Notes: a model not told the origin generated them from the sequence alone. A stretch of DNA of 6,191 nucleotides from Bifidobacteriaceae bacterium (GCA_031266115.1 JAISBQ010000170.1:1-6191); one strand, 5' to 3'; shown: positions 1 to 6,151, numbered from the stretch's first letter. Numbers and translations: made by a program.

Positions 1-120
1 CCCGCCACCTGCAACTCCGCCCCGCGGCGCACGGCTTCCATGCCGAGGTCAGGGGTGCGGTCCACCTTGCCGCCGATGCCGTACCCGCCCCCTGTTAGAC
101 CCCTCCCCCACGCGAGACCC
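1..120 (-). other. Region downstream of purN; possible edge of an unidentified minus-strand gene
   Basis: On the minus strand, codons ending at position 3 read without a stop from about 89 leftwards, with roughly 93% G/C at third positions, higher than the plus-strand frame with the same codon boundaries (about 77%). This favours a minus-strand coding segment leaving the window at the left. The peptide around 3-65 reads VDRTPDLGMEAVRRGAELQ; possible starts are GTG at 65-63 and ATG at 41-39, but neither has a good Shine-Dalgarno sequence. I do not recognise the protein. It does not resemble the N-terminus of PurH (AICAR transformylase/IMP cyclohydrolase), which commonly follows purN in actinobacteria. 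With under 40 codons visible, this could also be non-coding. No terminator with a T-tract is visible after the purN stop. Confidence 0.22.
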
Positions 121-723
121 TCACGACCCGGGGCGGTCTGGCACGGTGAGCACACCGGAGGCCAAGCGGGCCACGGTCTCCACGAGCATGGCCCGCTCGG
201 CCACCTTGATCCGTTCATGGAGCTGTGACTCACCCTCACCCGGAACGATGGTGACGCGTCGCTGATCGATTACGGGTCCGGTGTCCACCCCAGCGTCCAC
301 CCAGTGGATGGAGCACCCCGTCTCCGTGACGCCGGCCGCCAAGGCGTCGCGAACCGCGTGGGCGCCCGGAAAGGCCGGCAGCAGCGCTGGGTGGGTGTTG
401 AGGATGCGACCCTCGTACCGGTCGAGGAACGCCGGTCCGAGCACACGCATGAAACCCGCGCTCACCACCAGATCCGGCGAGAAGACCGCCACCGCCGCGG
501 CCAGGGCACGGTCCCACAGCCCGCGGTCCGGAAAATCGGTCGGACGGACCGTGAAGGTCGCGATGCCCGCTCGCGAGGCCATCGCGAGGGCCGCGGCATC
601 CCTGTCCGCTCCAACGGCCACCACCGTCGCCGCCACGACACCTCGACCGGCGGCGTCGATCAATTCCTGCGCAAGAGACCCCGTGCCCGAGGCGAGCAGC
701 ACGAGCCGGAGCGGTGACGTCAC
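121..723 (-). CDS. purN: Phosphoribosylglycinamide formyltransferase (GAR transformylase)
   Basis: PurN transfers the formyl group of 10-formyltetrahydrofolate to glycinamide ribonucleotide, the third step of de novo purine synthesis, in the cytosol. The 200-residue product has the usual family length. Visible motifs are the N-terminal phosphate-binding loop (LLASGTGSLAQELI, about residues 9-22), the FMRVLG segment (about 91-96), the catalytic segment ILNTHPALLP with Asn109 and His111, and VDTGPVI with Asp147. These correspond to the Asn, His and Asp triad of the E. coli enzyme. I chose GTG at 723 because homology begins just after it. The frame is open further upstream, to 888, but that stretch is Arg-rich, unlike PurN, and overlaps the divergent gene. 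No strong Shine-Dalgarno sequence precedes the GTG. A divergent membrane-protein gene starts 136 nt away. Upstream on the same strand lies perM, its usual actinobacterial partner, but here another gene separates them. Confidence 0.96.
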   Translation of the reverse strand: MTSPLRLVLLASGTGSLAQELIDAAGRGVVAATVVAVGADRDAAALAMASRAGIATFTVRPTDFPDRGLWDRALAAAVAVFSPDLVVSAGFMRVLGPAFLDRYEGRILNTHPALLPAFPGAHAVRDALAAGVTETGCSIHWVDAGVDTGPVIDQRRVTIVPGEGESQLHERIKVAERAMLVETVARLASGVLTVPDRPGS

Positions 724-791
724 GCCCGTGAGGATAGGCCATTGAGCCGCCCACCCCCCGTCGGTGGCACACGTGAGGGAGAATGGACGGC

Positions 792-856
792 GCCTCCTCG
801 TCACGGGAGGCACCCCATGGCTGGCGCGCCGTCGCCATCCGCGCTCACGAGGAGGT
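792..856 (+). promoter_or_regulatory. Inverted repeat covering the Shine-Dalgarno sequence, with a competing hairpin
   Basis: CCTCCTCGT at 793-801 is perfectly complementary to ACGAGGAGG at 847-855, and a G-U pair (792 with 856) could extend the stem to 10 bp. The 3' arm contains the whole AGGAGG Shine-Dalgarno of the downstream gene. The 5' arm can instead pair locally: GCCTCC at 792-797 with GGAGGC at 806-811, around an 8-nt loop. The two pairings are mutually exclusive and would leave the ribosome site hidden or exposed. The complementarity is seen directly; any regulatory function is inference, and chance pairing in GC-rich DNA is possible. Confidence 0.3.
850..855 (+). promoter_or_regulatory. 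Ribosome binding site that decides the GTG start at 860
   Basis: A full consensus AGGAGG lies 4 nt before GTG 860-862. It fixes the start of the small membrane protein there rather than at the in-frame GTG at 764, whose extra 32 residues are Arg-rich and lack a preceding Shine-Dalgarno sequence. Confidence 0.75.
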
Positions 857-859
857 CTG

Positions 860-1354
860 GTGACCAACCCATTTGCGCCGCCGGGCAAACGTCAACCACC
901 CGGTAAACCCCGCCCGCCCCTCAAACGCCAAGGCGCGACGCCACCCAATCTCACTCCGGAGCAAAAGAAGGCCTTCGTCCAGCTCAGGCAGACCATCGGG
1001 TGGTTCACGCTCACCACGGCTGGAGCGTTCGCTTTGGCCCTGGCGCCGTTGCCATGGCCGATCGTGGGTCTCGCCGGGGCAGTCGGCGCGGTGGGGTTCG
1101 GGATATTCGGCCTTGTCCGTGCACGGCGCCTGCCGGGCGGTGGCCCGGTGGCGACATCGTTCGCCGTTGGGCTCACATTCGCCGGGATCATGCTCGCCTA
1201 TTCAGCCCTGCTTGCCGTGCAGTGGCCCGCGCAATGGAACCTGCAAGAATGCCTCACCAGGGCCTTGACCGAACAGGCCAGCGACACCTGTCTTGCCACC
1301 TATCAGCGCGAATCCCAGTCCATCGCGGAGCGCCTCATCGGCACGTCACGCTGA
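860..1354 (+). CDS. Small three-helix membrane protein of unknown function, proline-rich N-terminus
   Basis: The product is 164 residues. Residues 1-35 form a Pro/Lys/Arg-rich, probably cytosolic tail. Hydrophobic segments at about 47-63, 67-86 and 98-121 follow, with an Arg-rich turn (ARR, 88-90) between the second and third. A hydrophilic C-terminal tail of about 43 residues carries two cysteines (Cys131 and Cys144, in the context ECLTRALTEQASDTCLATY). With the basic N-terminus inside and three helices, the tail would lie outside, where the cysteines could form a disulfide. I recall similar small membrane proteins of unknown role near purN in other actinobacteria, but cannot verify homology here. 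The strong AGGAGG supports the GTG start. The gene diverges from purN and its 3' end overlaps the 3' end of perM by 9 bp on opposite strands. The function is unknown. Confidence 0.85.
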   Translation: MTNPFAPPGKRQPPGKPRPPLKRQGATPPNLTPEQKKAFVQLRQTIGWFTLTTAGAFALALAPLPWPIVGLAGAVGAVGFGIFGLVRARRLPGGGPVATSFAVGLTFAGIMLAYSALLAVQWPAQWNLQECLTRALTEQASDTCLATYQRESQSIAERLIGTSR

Positions 1355-2704
1355 GGGCTCCACCGCGCCCCGCCCCTTGACGCGAATCGGGCGCTCTGGA
1401 TGGGTGGCGCTATACACCCGGTCCGCGATGCGCGCACGGGCGAGTATCGCCACGACCACCGCGCCTGCCGCACACTCAAGGCTGAGCGCGATGAACACCG
1501 CCCGGGCATCGACCCCGATCTCAGCCATGCGGCCAGGGCCCGCGCCACCCGAGGCCGCCGCCCCCGCCAGGGCCACCACCCCAGCAGCGGCGACGGCGCT
1601 GAGGGCAGCTCCGGCCGCCATCGTCCACCACGGCGTGGATGCCGCCAGGCGACGCCGCAGTCGCAGGCCCGCCAGCCCGCCGGCCGCCACCGGCACGGCA
1701 ACCAGCCACACGGCAATGGACGGGGGATCGGCCGGCAAGAAGCCCAGGATTCCCAATGCTGGCAAGGGACCGGAGACGGTTCCCCGCGGCGAGAATGCCG
1801 TGCCCGAGCCGACCATGAACCCGATTCCGCTGAGATAGGCCATCGCGTAGAGGAGAAGGTTCGGCACGAAGGCGATGTTGACCAGGACCAAGACGAATCC
1901 GCCGATCATCCCGGCGTCGAGCAACGCGGTCATCTCACCGAACCGGTCCCACCCGGTCACCACCCAGATGACCACCATCAGCGCTGCCCCGGCAAGCATG
2001 GTCCCCGCGGTCACCACCGCAGTCCGGGGCACCGCTCGCAGCCACGGTGGCACGGTCGCGAGGCACCAATCCCTCACCGGTGGCGGAACGAGGTCTCCAC
2101 CTGTCGACGATGACGCCCCCCGCGTTCGCCGTCCGCGCGCCGGTCCGCGCGCCGCGGCGTTTCCCCAGATCAAGCCGACGATGGCGAGAAAGGCCGCACC
2201 GCAAAGACCCACGGGTGCCGATGGGCGCGCCGCCCCGGTGGTCGCACCGAACACGATCAGCGCGGACACGCCCACATAGCCGAGCGTCCCGAAGCCGACC
2301 AGCCACCAGCCACGGGCCGATGAGACGCGGGCGAGGAAACGGCAGCACATCACCGAGACGAGCCCAATCCCCAGGGGTGCGACGCTGACCACAGCGGTCG
2401 ATTGGCCGGTGACGACCGTCAGGGAACCCCAATGACCGAGGAGCCACAGGTCGGCGGCGCCCCGTGCGGCGTCGAGCCACGACACCCCGTTGTTTACCGT
2501 GGCGGCGGACGTTGCGGTGAACGCCGCCACGGCGGGAACCATCACGCACACCACCGACAGGACCGCGGCCTGAACACCCGCCATGAGACCACGGGCCCAC
2601 GAGGTGGTGTCGCGGGCGCCAGTGGGAGGCCTCACGCGCAAGGGCGAGCCACCAGGGGGGGTGCGGGCAACTGGCACCGCCGGCGGGGAAGAGAGTCGAG
2701 CCAT
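1346..2704 (-). CDS. perM: PerM/DUF6350-family polytopic membrane protein, putative cell-division protein
   Basis: The product is a 452-residue integral membrane protein with about nine hydrophobic segments, near residues 42-64, 100-125, 133-155, 163-183, 229-250, 264-285, 328-349, 358-384 and 402-424. A basic, low-complexity cytosolic linker lies at about 185-228. The most family-like part is FVPNLLLYAMAYLSGIGF (279-296), then GSGTAFSPRG and GPLPALGILGFLP (to 324). This matches the conserved PN...AY..G.GF..G.GT..SP..GPLPALP region I know from DUF6350 proteins. The M. tuberculosis member, PerM (Rv0955, just upstream of purN), has been linked to cell division and persistence; applying that role here is inference. 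The ATG at 2704 gives an Arg-containing Pro-rich cytosolic N-terminus. An out-of-frame ATG lies a few bases upstream. Unlike in Mycobacterium, a reversed gene separates it from purN. Confidence 0.9.
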   Translation of the reverse strand: MARLSSPPAVPVARTPPGGSPLRVRPPTGARDTTSWARGLMAGVQAAVLSVVCVMVPAVAAFTATSAATVNNGVSWLDAARGAADLWLLGHWGSLTVVTGQSTAVVSVAPLGIGLVSVMCCRFLARVSSARGWWLVGFGTLGYVGVSALIVFGATTGAARPSAPVGLCGAAFLAIVGLIWGNAAARGPARGRRTRGASSSTGGDLVPPPVRDWCLATVPPWLRAVPRTAVVTAGTMLAGAALMVVIWVVTGWDRFGEMTALLDAGMIGGFVLVLVNIAFVPNLLLYAMAYLSGIGFMVGSGTAFSPRGTVSGPLPALGILGFLPADPPSIAVWLVAVPVAAGGLAGLRLRRRLAASTPWWTMAAGAALSAVAAAGVVALAGAAASGGAGPGRMAEIGVDARAVFIALSLECAAGAVVVAILARARIADRVYSATHPERPIRVKGRGAVEPSA

Positions 2705-2846
2705 CGCGTGTCATCGTGACGCATCGCCGCCGGGACCGCCCGGAAGCCGCGCCGAATGTGACGCAACTCCCCGCCCCGGATGCCACGGTCGCCGTCGTCC
2801 CCGCGGGTAGGCCGACGCGGCAGCTGGACACGACCCCGGCGAGCGT

Positions 2847-2862
2847 CAAGCGGTCACGCTTG
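2847..2862. repeat. Hairpin-forming inverted repeat (6-bp arms, 4-nt loop)
   Basis: CAAGCG and CGCTTG flank the tetraloop GTCA, in the spacer between perM and the oxidoreductase. After one mismatch on each side, two further pairs (2844-2845 with 2864-2865) could extend the stem. It could be an operator or simply chance. It overlaps a 13-nt sequence (2843-2855) repeated at 6149-6161. Confidence 0.35.
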
Positions 2863-2886
2863 TCGGTGAGCCGATTGACGTGTTGA

Positions 2887-2900
2887 GGCTCGCACGAGCC
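2887..2900. promoter_or_regulatory. Near-perfect palindrome, candidate operator upstream of the oxidoreductase
   Basis: GGCTCG and CGAGCC are separated by two bases. The palindrome starts 6 nt after the TTGACG hexamer (2875-2880) and ends about 97 nt before the oxidoreductase ATG. That is a place where a dimeric repressor could block initiation. The symmetry is direct; the operator role is inference, and no regulator gene is present in the window. Confidence 0.28.
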
Positions 2901-2984
2901 GATACCATGTGGGGCGGGCGGCGGCGCGTAATCGTGTGCATTCTCGGACGCACCGCCCACCACCAGTGCGTTACCACAAGGACC

Positions 2985-2991
2985 AAGGGGG
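2985..2991 (+). promoter_or_regulatory. Ribosome binding site of the oxidoreductase
   Basis: AAGGGGG lies 6 nt before the ATG at 2998, good spacing for a Shine-Dalgarno sequence. It supports this start, which also places the Rossmann strand at the very N-terminus as expected for the family. Confidence 0.65.
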
Positions 2992-2997
2992 ATCGGC

Positions 2998-3984
2998 ATG
3001 GCCAATGGACTGCGTTGGGGAATCCTTGCCACAGGATGGATCGCCGATGTCGTCACCGGAGATCTGCTGGCGAACGGGATGACCGTCACCGCCGTAGGAT
3101 CGCGCGATCGCGCACGGGCAACCGAGTTCGCCAAACGGCATCGGATCGCTTCGACCTACGGGAGCTACCGCGAGTTGGCGAACGCGCCGGACGTGGACGC
3201 GATCTATGTCGCCACTCCGCACCCGTTCCACGCTGAAGGCGCCCTACTCGCGCTCGACGCGGGCAAGCATGTCCTGGTGGAAAAACCGTTCGCGTTGAAC
3301 CAGCCGCAGGCCGCGGCGATCGCCACGCGGGCGCGGGAACGCGGTCTGGTCGCCTTGGAAGCGATGTGGACGCGGTACCTGCCCCACATGATTCGGGTGC
3401 GCGAGCTCCTCGCGGCGGGGGCGTTGGGCGACGTGAGGGCAGTGTTCGCTGATCACGGACAGAAGCTGCCCACGGATCCGCGCCATCGCATCATGGATCC
3501 GACGCTCGGCGGTGGGGCGCTATTGGACCTGGGGATCTACCCGATCAGCTTCGCGTGGGATGTCCTTGGGGCACCGGAGCACATCGACGCCGTCGCCTCA
3601 CCGGCCGCTACCGGGGTGGATCGCCAGACCGCCATCATCCTCACCTACCCGACCGGAGCACAGGCCGTGTTGCACACGGTGGCCGATGCCGCGAGCGCCA
3701 CCACGGCGAGCATCATCGGCACCGAAGCCCGGATCGATATCGACGCCATCTGGTATAATCCCGCGAGTTTCACGCTGCGTGCCCCCGATGGCGGCGTGAT
3801 CGAGCGTTTCGAGACGCCCGTGATCGCTGGTTCTGGCCGTCACTTCCAAGCCCTCGCGCTGGAGCGAATTGTCGCCTCTGGTGCGCTGGAGGGGCCCGAA
3901 CTGCCACTCTCCGAGAGCGTGGCGATCGTGGGCACCCTGGATGCCATCCGGCGTCAGATCGGATTGCGCTACCCGGGCGAGTGA
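2998..3984 (+). CDS. Gfo/Idh/MocA-family NAD(P)-dependent oxidoreductase
   Basis: The product is a 328-residue cytosolic dehydrogenase of the glucose-fructose oxidoreductase/inositol dehydrogenase/MocA family, of typical length. The N-terminal Rossmann fold begins LRWGILATGWIA (5-16), with the dinucleotide-binding Gly-rich turn at 8-13; it continues with AVGSRD (32-37) and VDAIYVATPHPFHAE (66-80). The family signature EKPFALN (95-101) supplies the conserved lysine (Lys96). The C-terminal substrate domain carries GGGALLDLGIYPISFAWDVLG (171-191), where Asp177 and Tyr181 occupy the positions usually held by the catalytic Asp/His-like pair. This pattern is closest in my memory to the dihydrodiol dehydrogenase-like/xylose dehydrogenase-like branch. 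The substrate is therefore probably a sugar or polyol, but cannot be fixed from sequence. The gene diverges from perM and is apparently monocistronic. It converges with the MFS gene 28 nt downstream, where an AGGCGCCT palindrome (3985-3992) is too short to call a terminator. Confidence 0.95.
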   Translation: MANGLRWGILATGWIADVVTGDLLANGMTVTAVGSRDRARATEFAKRHRIASTYGSYRELANAPDVDAIYVATPHPFHAEGALLALDAGKHVLVEKPFALNQPQAAAIATRARERGLVALEAMWTRYLPHMIRVRELLAAGALGDVRAVFADHGQKLPTDPRHRIMDPTLGGGALLDLGIYPISFAWDVLGAPEHIDAVASPAATGVDRQTAIILTYPTGAQAVLHTVADAASATTASIIGTEARIDIDAIWYNPASFTLRAPDGGVIERFETPVIAGSGRHFQALALERIVASGALEGPELPLSESVAIVGTLDAIRRQIGLRYPGE

Positions 3985-4012
3985 AGGCGCCTAGCGGAGT
4001 CCTGACCCGGCG

Positions 4013-5230
4013 TCACGAGGACGGGTCGGGGCAAGCGTCGCCGGGCGTAGCCCTGGGCACAAGGACGGGCGCGAGGAACACCCCGCACGCCATCGGGACC
4101 ACGAGGCACGCCAGCGCGAGGCGGAAGCCCAGGATGCCGGCAAGCGCACCGAAGAGCGGTGGGCCAACGAGGAAGGCGCCGTAGGCGATCGTGGCGACCA
4201 CCGAGGTCCGCTGGGCGGCACGCAGTGGATCGTCCCCGGCGGCGCTCATCCCCAGCGGGAAGCCAAGCGCCGCGCCCAGACCCCACAGGGCCGCCCCCAC
4301 CATGGCGCCCACCAGCCACGGGCTGAACGCGTAGACGCCGAGGCCGGCCACCGCCAACACCGCCGACGCCCGCAGCGCGCGCACCCGACCCCACCGGTCC
4401 ACCAGGCGCGTCCCCGCGGTGCGCATCGCCGTCATCGCCACGAGGAAGACCGCCAGACCGGCAATGCCGCCGGATTCGGGAATCCCGAAGGCCTGAACAA
4501 GGCCGGAGGCAAGCCAATCGTCGGCGGCGCCCTCCGCCAGCGACATCGACAGCACGAGCACCCCGATGAGCAACGTCCGGCCCTCCAGCCACGCCCGTGT
4601 CCCCGTCCCGCTCGGCGCGCCATCCTCGCTCGCCGGGGCCGGCCCGCGGCCGGCGCGGTCCTCCGTGAGGACAGTGCACCAACCCCAGGCCAGACATGCC
4701 ACGGTCAGCGCCGCCATCACGCCGAAGTGGGCAACAAACGAGACGCCGAGGCGCGACATGAGTGCGCCGATCCCCGCTCCGGCCACGGTTCCCACCGAAT
4801 ACCCGGCGTGGAACTGCGGCATGACGCTGCGTCCAAGCATTCGCTCGACATCGGACCCGGCGAGGTTCATGGCGACGTCTGTGGCCCCCAATCCAGCGCC
4901 AAACACCATGAGGCACACCGCCATCGCCCACGCTGACCCCAGCGAGGCGGCGATTCCCGCCCCCACCAGGCCACCCACCATGACACTGCCGAACACCGCC
5001 AACACCCATCGCACACCGAACCGCAACACCAGCGTCCCCGTGGTCGGCATCGCACAGACGGATCCCGCCGACATCACCAGCAACAGGCCGCCCATGGCAC
5101 CAGGGCTCACACCCAGAGTCTCGCGGATGACAACCAGTCGCGACGCCCACGTGGCGAACGCTAGCCCACACGCAATAAACAGCACCAAGACGCCCAAGCG
5201 CGCCCGTCTCACACCCCGTGATCCACTCAT
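4013..5230 (-). CDS. MFS transporter, YbjJ-like
   Basis: The product is a 405-residue, probably 12-helix major facilitator superfamily membrane protein. The N-half has hydrophobic segments at about 12-30, 43-62, 74-94, 100-118, 142-158 and 165-186. A hydrophilic Gly/Pro/Ala-rich central loop (about 190-218) separates it from the C-half (about 219-392). Family-like motifs include ATWASRLVVIRETLGVSP (26-43), DVAMNLAGSDVER (118-130) and VMPQFHAGYSVGTVAGAGIGA (136-156). The last two resemble the E. coli YbjJ group, whose substrate is not established. The loop LVDRWGRVRALRAS (276-289) is a typical MFS loop of the C-half. The frame is open to 5521, but that extension overlaps gtrA in another frame and is Arg/Pro-rich, so ATG 5230 is the start. 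The Shine-Dalgarno sequence (TGGGGCG) is weak, suggesting translational coupling to gtrA, which stops 11 nt upstream. The protein may export a small molecule; the substrate is unknown. Confidence 0.92.
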   Translation of the reverse strand: MSGSRGVRRARLGVLVLFIACGLAFATWASRLVVIRETLGVSPGAMGGLLLVMSAGSVCAMPTTGTLVLRFGVRWVLAVFGSVMVGGLVGAGIAASLGSAWAMAVCLMVFGAGLGATDVAMNLAGSDVERMLGRSVMPQFHAGYSVGTVAGAGIGALMSRLGVSFVAHFGVMAALTVACLAWGWCTVLTEDRAGRGPAPASEDGAPSGTGTRAWLEGRTLLIGVLVLSMSLAEGAADDWLASGLVQAFGIPESGGIAGLAVFLVAMTAMRTAGTRLVDRWGRVRALRASAVLAVAGLGVYAFSPWLVGAMVGAALWGLGAALGFPLGMSAAGDDPLRAAQRTSVVATIAYGAFLVGPPLFGALAGILGFRLALACLVVPMACGVFLAPVLVPRATPGDACPDPSS

Positions 5231-5241
5231 CGCGCCCCAGG

Positions 5242-5667
5242 CTAGCGGCCGCGCGGCCGCGAACCTCCCGGCGTGCGCCGGAAGATCACTGTGGCGTACA
5301 CCGCGTAGTTCCACACCGTGGTCATCCCGAGGCACACCGTGCGGACGGCGACCAGCGGGATGCGCCCCGCGGCCAGGTGCACGCATCCGAGGGTAAAACC
5401 GTAGTTGACCAGGACTAAACACCCGTAGGCGAAGACCTGGCGCGCCAAAAGTGGACCGGTGTCGAAGTTCGAGAACGCCAAGAGTTTCTGGGCGGCAAAG
5501 GATGCTGCCAGGCCCACCCAATAGCTGACGGTCACACTCATCCCTGCCGAGGCACCGAACCGCGGGAGGAGAACCAGGATCGCCACCTCAAGCAGGTACC
5601 CTGCGACCCCCACGGCGACATAGCGCCACACTTGGGGGGAGGTCATCAACTCACGGATCGCGGGCAT
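5242..5667 (-). CDS. GtrA-family membrane protein (putative lipid-linked sugar flippase)
   Basis: The product is a 141-residue, four-helix membrane protein, the usual length for the GtrA family (PF04138). Helices lie near residues 14-34, 43-62, 75-98 and 107-128. Family-like features are WRYVAVGVAGYLLEVAIL (14-31), the conserved SFAAQKLLAFSN segment after helix 2 (56-67; compare the N/Q-x-x-x-x-x-F pattern of GtrA) and a basic C-terminal tail. GtrA-type proteins are thought to flip polyprenyl-phosphate-linked sugars across the membrane for modification of surface polysaccharide, O-antigen or teichoic acid. The gene lies 10 nt after a GtrB-like glycosyltransferase, the classic partner, and 11 nt before the MFS gene. 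I kept ATG 5667; Met8 (5646) is an alternative start, and both have weak Shine-Dalgarno sequences. The last codons contain a 16-nt palindrome. Confidence 0.92.
   Translation of the reverse strand: MPAIRELMTSPQVWRYVAVGVAGYLLEVAILVLLPRFGASAGMSVTVSYWVGLAASFAAQKLLAFSNFDTGPLLARQVFAYGCLVLVNYGFTLGCVHLAAGRIPLVAVRTVCLGMTTVWNYAVYATVIFRRTPGGSRPRGR
5245..5260. repeat. Perfect 16-nt palindrome at the 3' end of gtrA
   Basis: GCGGCCGCGCGGCCGC equals its own reverse complement and consists of two GCGGCCGC octamers. In RNA it could form a 6-bp GC stem with a GCGC loop, ending 15 nt before the start codon of the MFS gene. It encodes the last residues of the GtrA protein, so codon bias (Arg, Gly, Pro) may explain it. 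No T-tract follows, so it is not a terminator. Confidence 0.4.
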
Positions 5668-5677
5668 CGGCTATCCG

Positions 5678-6151
5678 TCACAGCCTGATCGACCGGGCCT
5701 CGTCCACCAGGTACAGGGGCCGGCGGAGCACTTCGCGTTGAACGGCCGCCATGTACATCCCGAGCACCCCCATGGACAGGAGAATCAGCCCGGTCAGGAA
5801 GGTGGTGAGGAGCCCCAACATCGCCGTGCCCGTGAAATCCCACCCCCACGGGTCGCCCAAGATCACCTGCTGGATCAGCACGGCCAAGCCTGTGACCAGG
5901 GCGACCACAGCCACGACGGCGCCGATGACGGCGGGGAACCTCAGTGGCGTGGACGAGGAGGAGGTGATCGAGTCCCGCGCCAGCCCCATCAACTTGGCCC
6001 GCGAGTACGACGCTGTCCCGCCGATCCTCGTATCGGCCGTGAAGACGACCTCGGCTCGGGTGAAGCCCAACGACTGGATGAGTGCCCGGGTCATGCGTCG
6101 CGAGTCCGGGTAGCGCCCTACTGCCTCACGTGCGGCGGCATCGATCTGGCG
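5678..6151 (-). CDS. GtrB-like polyprenyl-phosphate glycosyltransferase, C-terminal part, frame broken upstream
   Basis: About 157 codons are open here, encoding the second half of a GT2-family, DPM1/GtrB-like enzyme that moves a sugar from a nucleotide donor to polyprenyl phosphate at the inner face of the membrane. Visible features, numbered from the ATG at 6094, are MTRALIQSLGFTRAEVVF (1-18), RIGGTASYSRAKLMGLARDS (23-42; the R...S.Y....L..LA.D pattern), TPLR (49-52), two transmembrane helices (about 53-76 and 92-117) and the terminal GMYMAAVQREVLRRPLYLV (112-130). The family is usually about 310-340 residues, so the catalytic half with its DxD-like motif is missing. Homology-like sequence (RQIDAAAREAVGRYPDSRR) continues upstream of ATG 6094. 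An in-frame TGA at 6154-6152 then interrupts the frame. There is no credible start, so this is a broken gene, a frameshift or a sequence-end error. It is 10 nt before gtrA, its expected partner. Confidence 0.85.
   Translation of the reverse strand, partial: RQIDAAAREAVGRYPDSRRMTRALIQSLGFTRAEVVFTADTRIGGTASYSRAKLMGLARDSITSSSSTPLRFPAVIGAVVAVVALVTGLAVLIQQVILGDPWGWDFTGTAMLGLLTTFLTGLILLSMGVLGMYMAAVQREVLRRPLYLVDEARSIRL

Larger units (their letters stand above)
724..859. promoter_or_regulatory. Divergent intergenic region between purN and the small membrane protein
   Basis: This 136-nt spacer must hold the 5' signals of both purN (minus) and the 860-1354 gene (plus). I see no convincing -35/-10 pair for either. 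GAGAAT at 779-784 is a possible plus-strand -10 (4 of 6 matches to TATAAT) without a good -35. It would place a transcript start near 791, just before the inverted repeat described separately. A CACGTG palindrome sits at about 769-774. Confidence 0.4.
2705..2997. promoter_or_regulatory. Divergent intergenic region between perM and the oxidoreductase
   Basis: I see no convincing gene in these 293 nt. The frames running through it are extensions of shadow frames. It should hold the promoters of both divergent genes. A possible plus-strand -35 is TTGACG at 2875-2880, but the nearest -10-like sequence (GATACC, 2901-2906) is 20 nt away and poor. Three short hairpin-forming inverted repeats are visible: CCGGG/CCCGG at 2730-2743, CAAGCG/CGCTTG at 2847-2862, and GGCTCG/CGAGCC at 2887-2900. 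No T-tract follows any of them, so none looks like an intrinsic terminator. Confidence 0.5.

Noticed and set aside
724..888. N-terminal extension of PurN by 55 residues
   Set aside because: PurN homology starts at the GTG at 723, and the extension would run through the leader and start of the divergent gene.
1935..3134. A 399-codon minus-strand open frame across perM, the spacer and the oxidoreductase start
   Set aside because: It is Arg/Gly-rich low-complexity translation with no family features, and overlaps perM in a shifted frame and the oxidoreductase antisense. It is a high-GC shadow frame.
3985..4012. Possible bidirectional terminator between the oxidoreductase and the MFS gene
   Set aside because: Only an 8-nt palindrome (AGGCGCCT) is present, with no loop and no T-tract on either strand.
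3969..5171. A 400-codon minus-strand open frame over the MFS gene
   Set aside because: It is Arg/Gly/Cys-rich and lacks helices; the overlapping frame encodes a clear MFS protein.
4566..5396. A 276-codon plus-strand frame
   Set aside because: It is antisense to the MFS and gtrA genes and its Pro/Ala/Thr/Arg-rich content is typical of antisense shadows in high-GC genes.
5231..5521. N-terminal extension of the MFS frame by 97 residues
   Set aside because: The extension overlaps gtrA out of frame and is Arg/Pro-rich; the MFS helix pattern begins right after ATG 5230.
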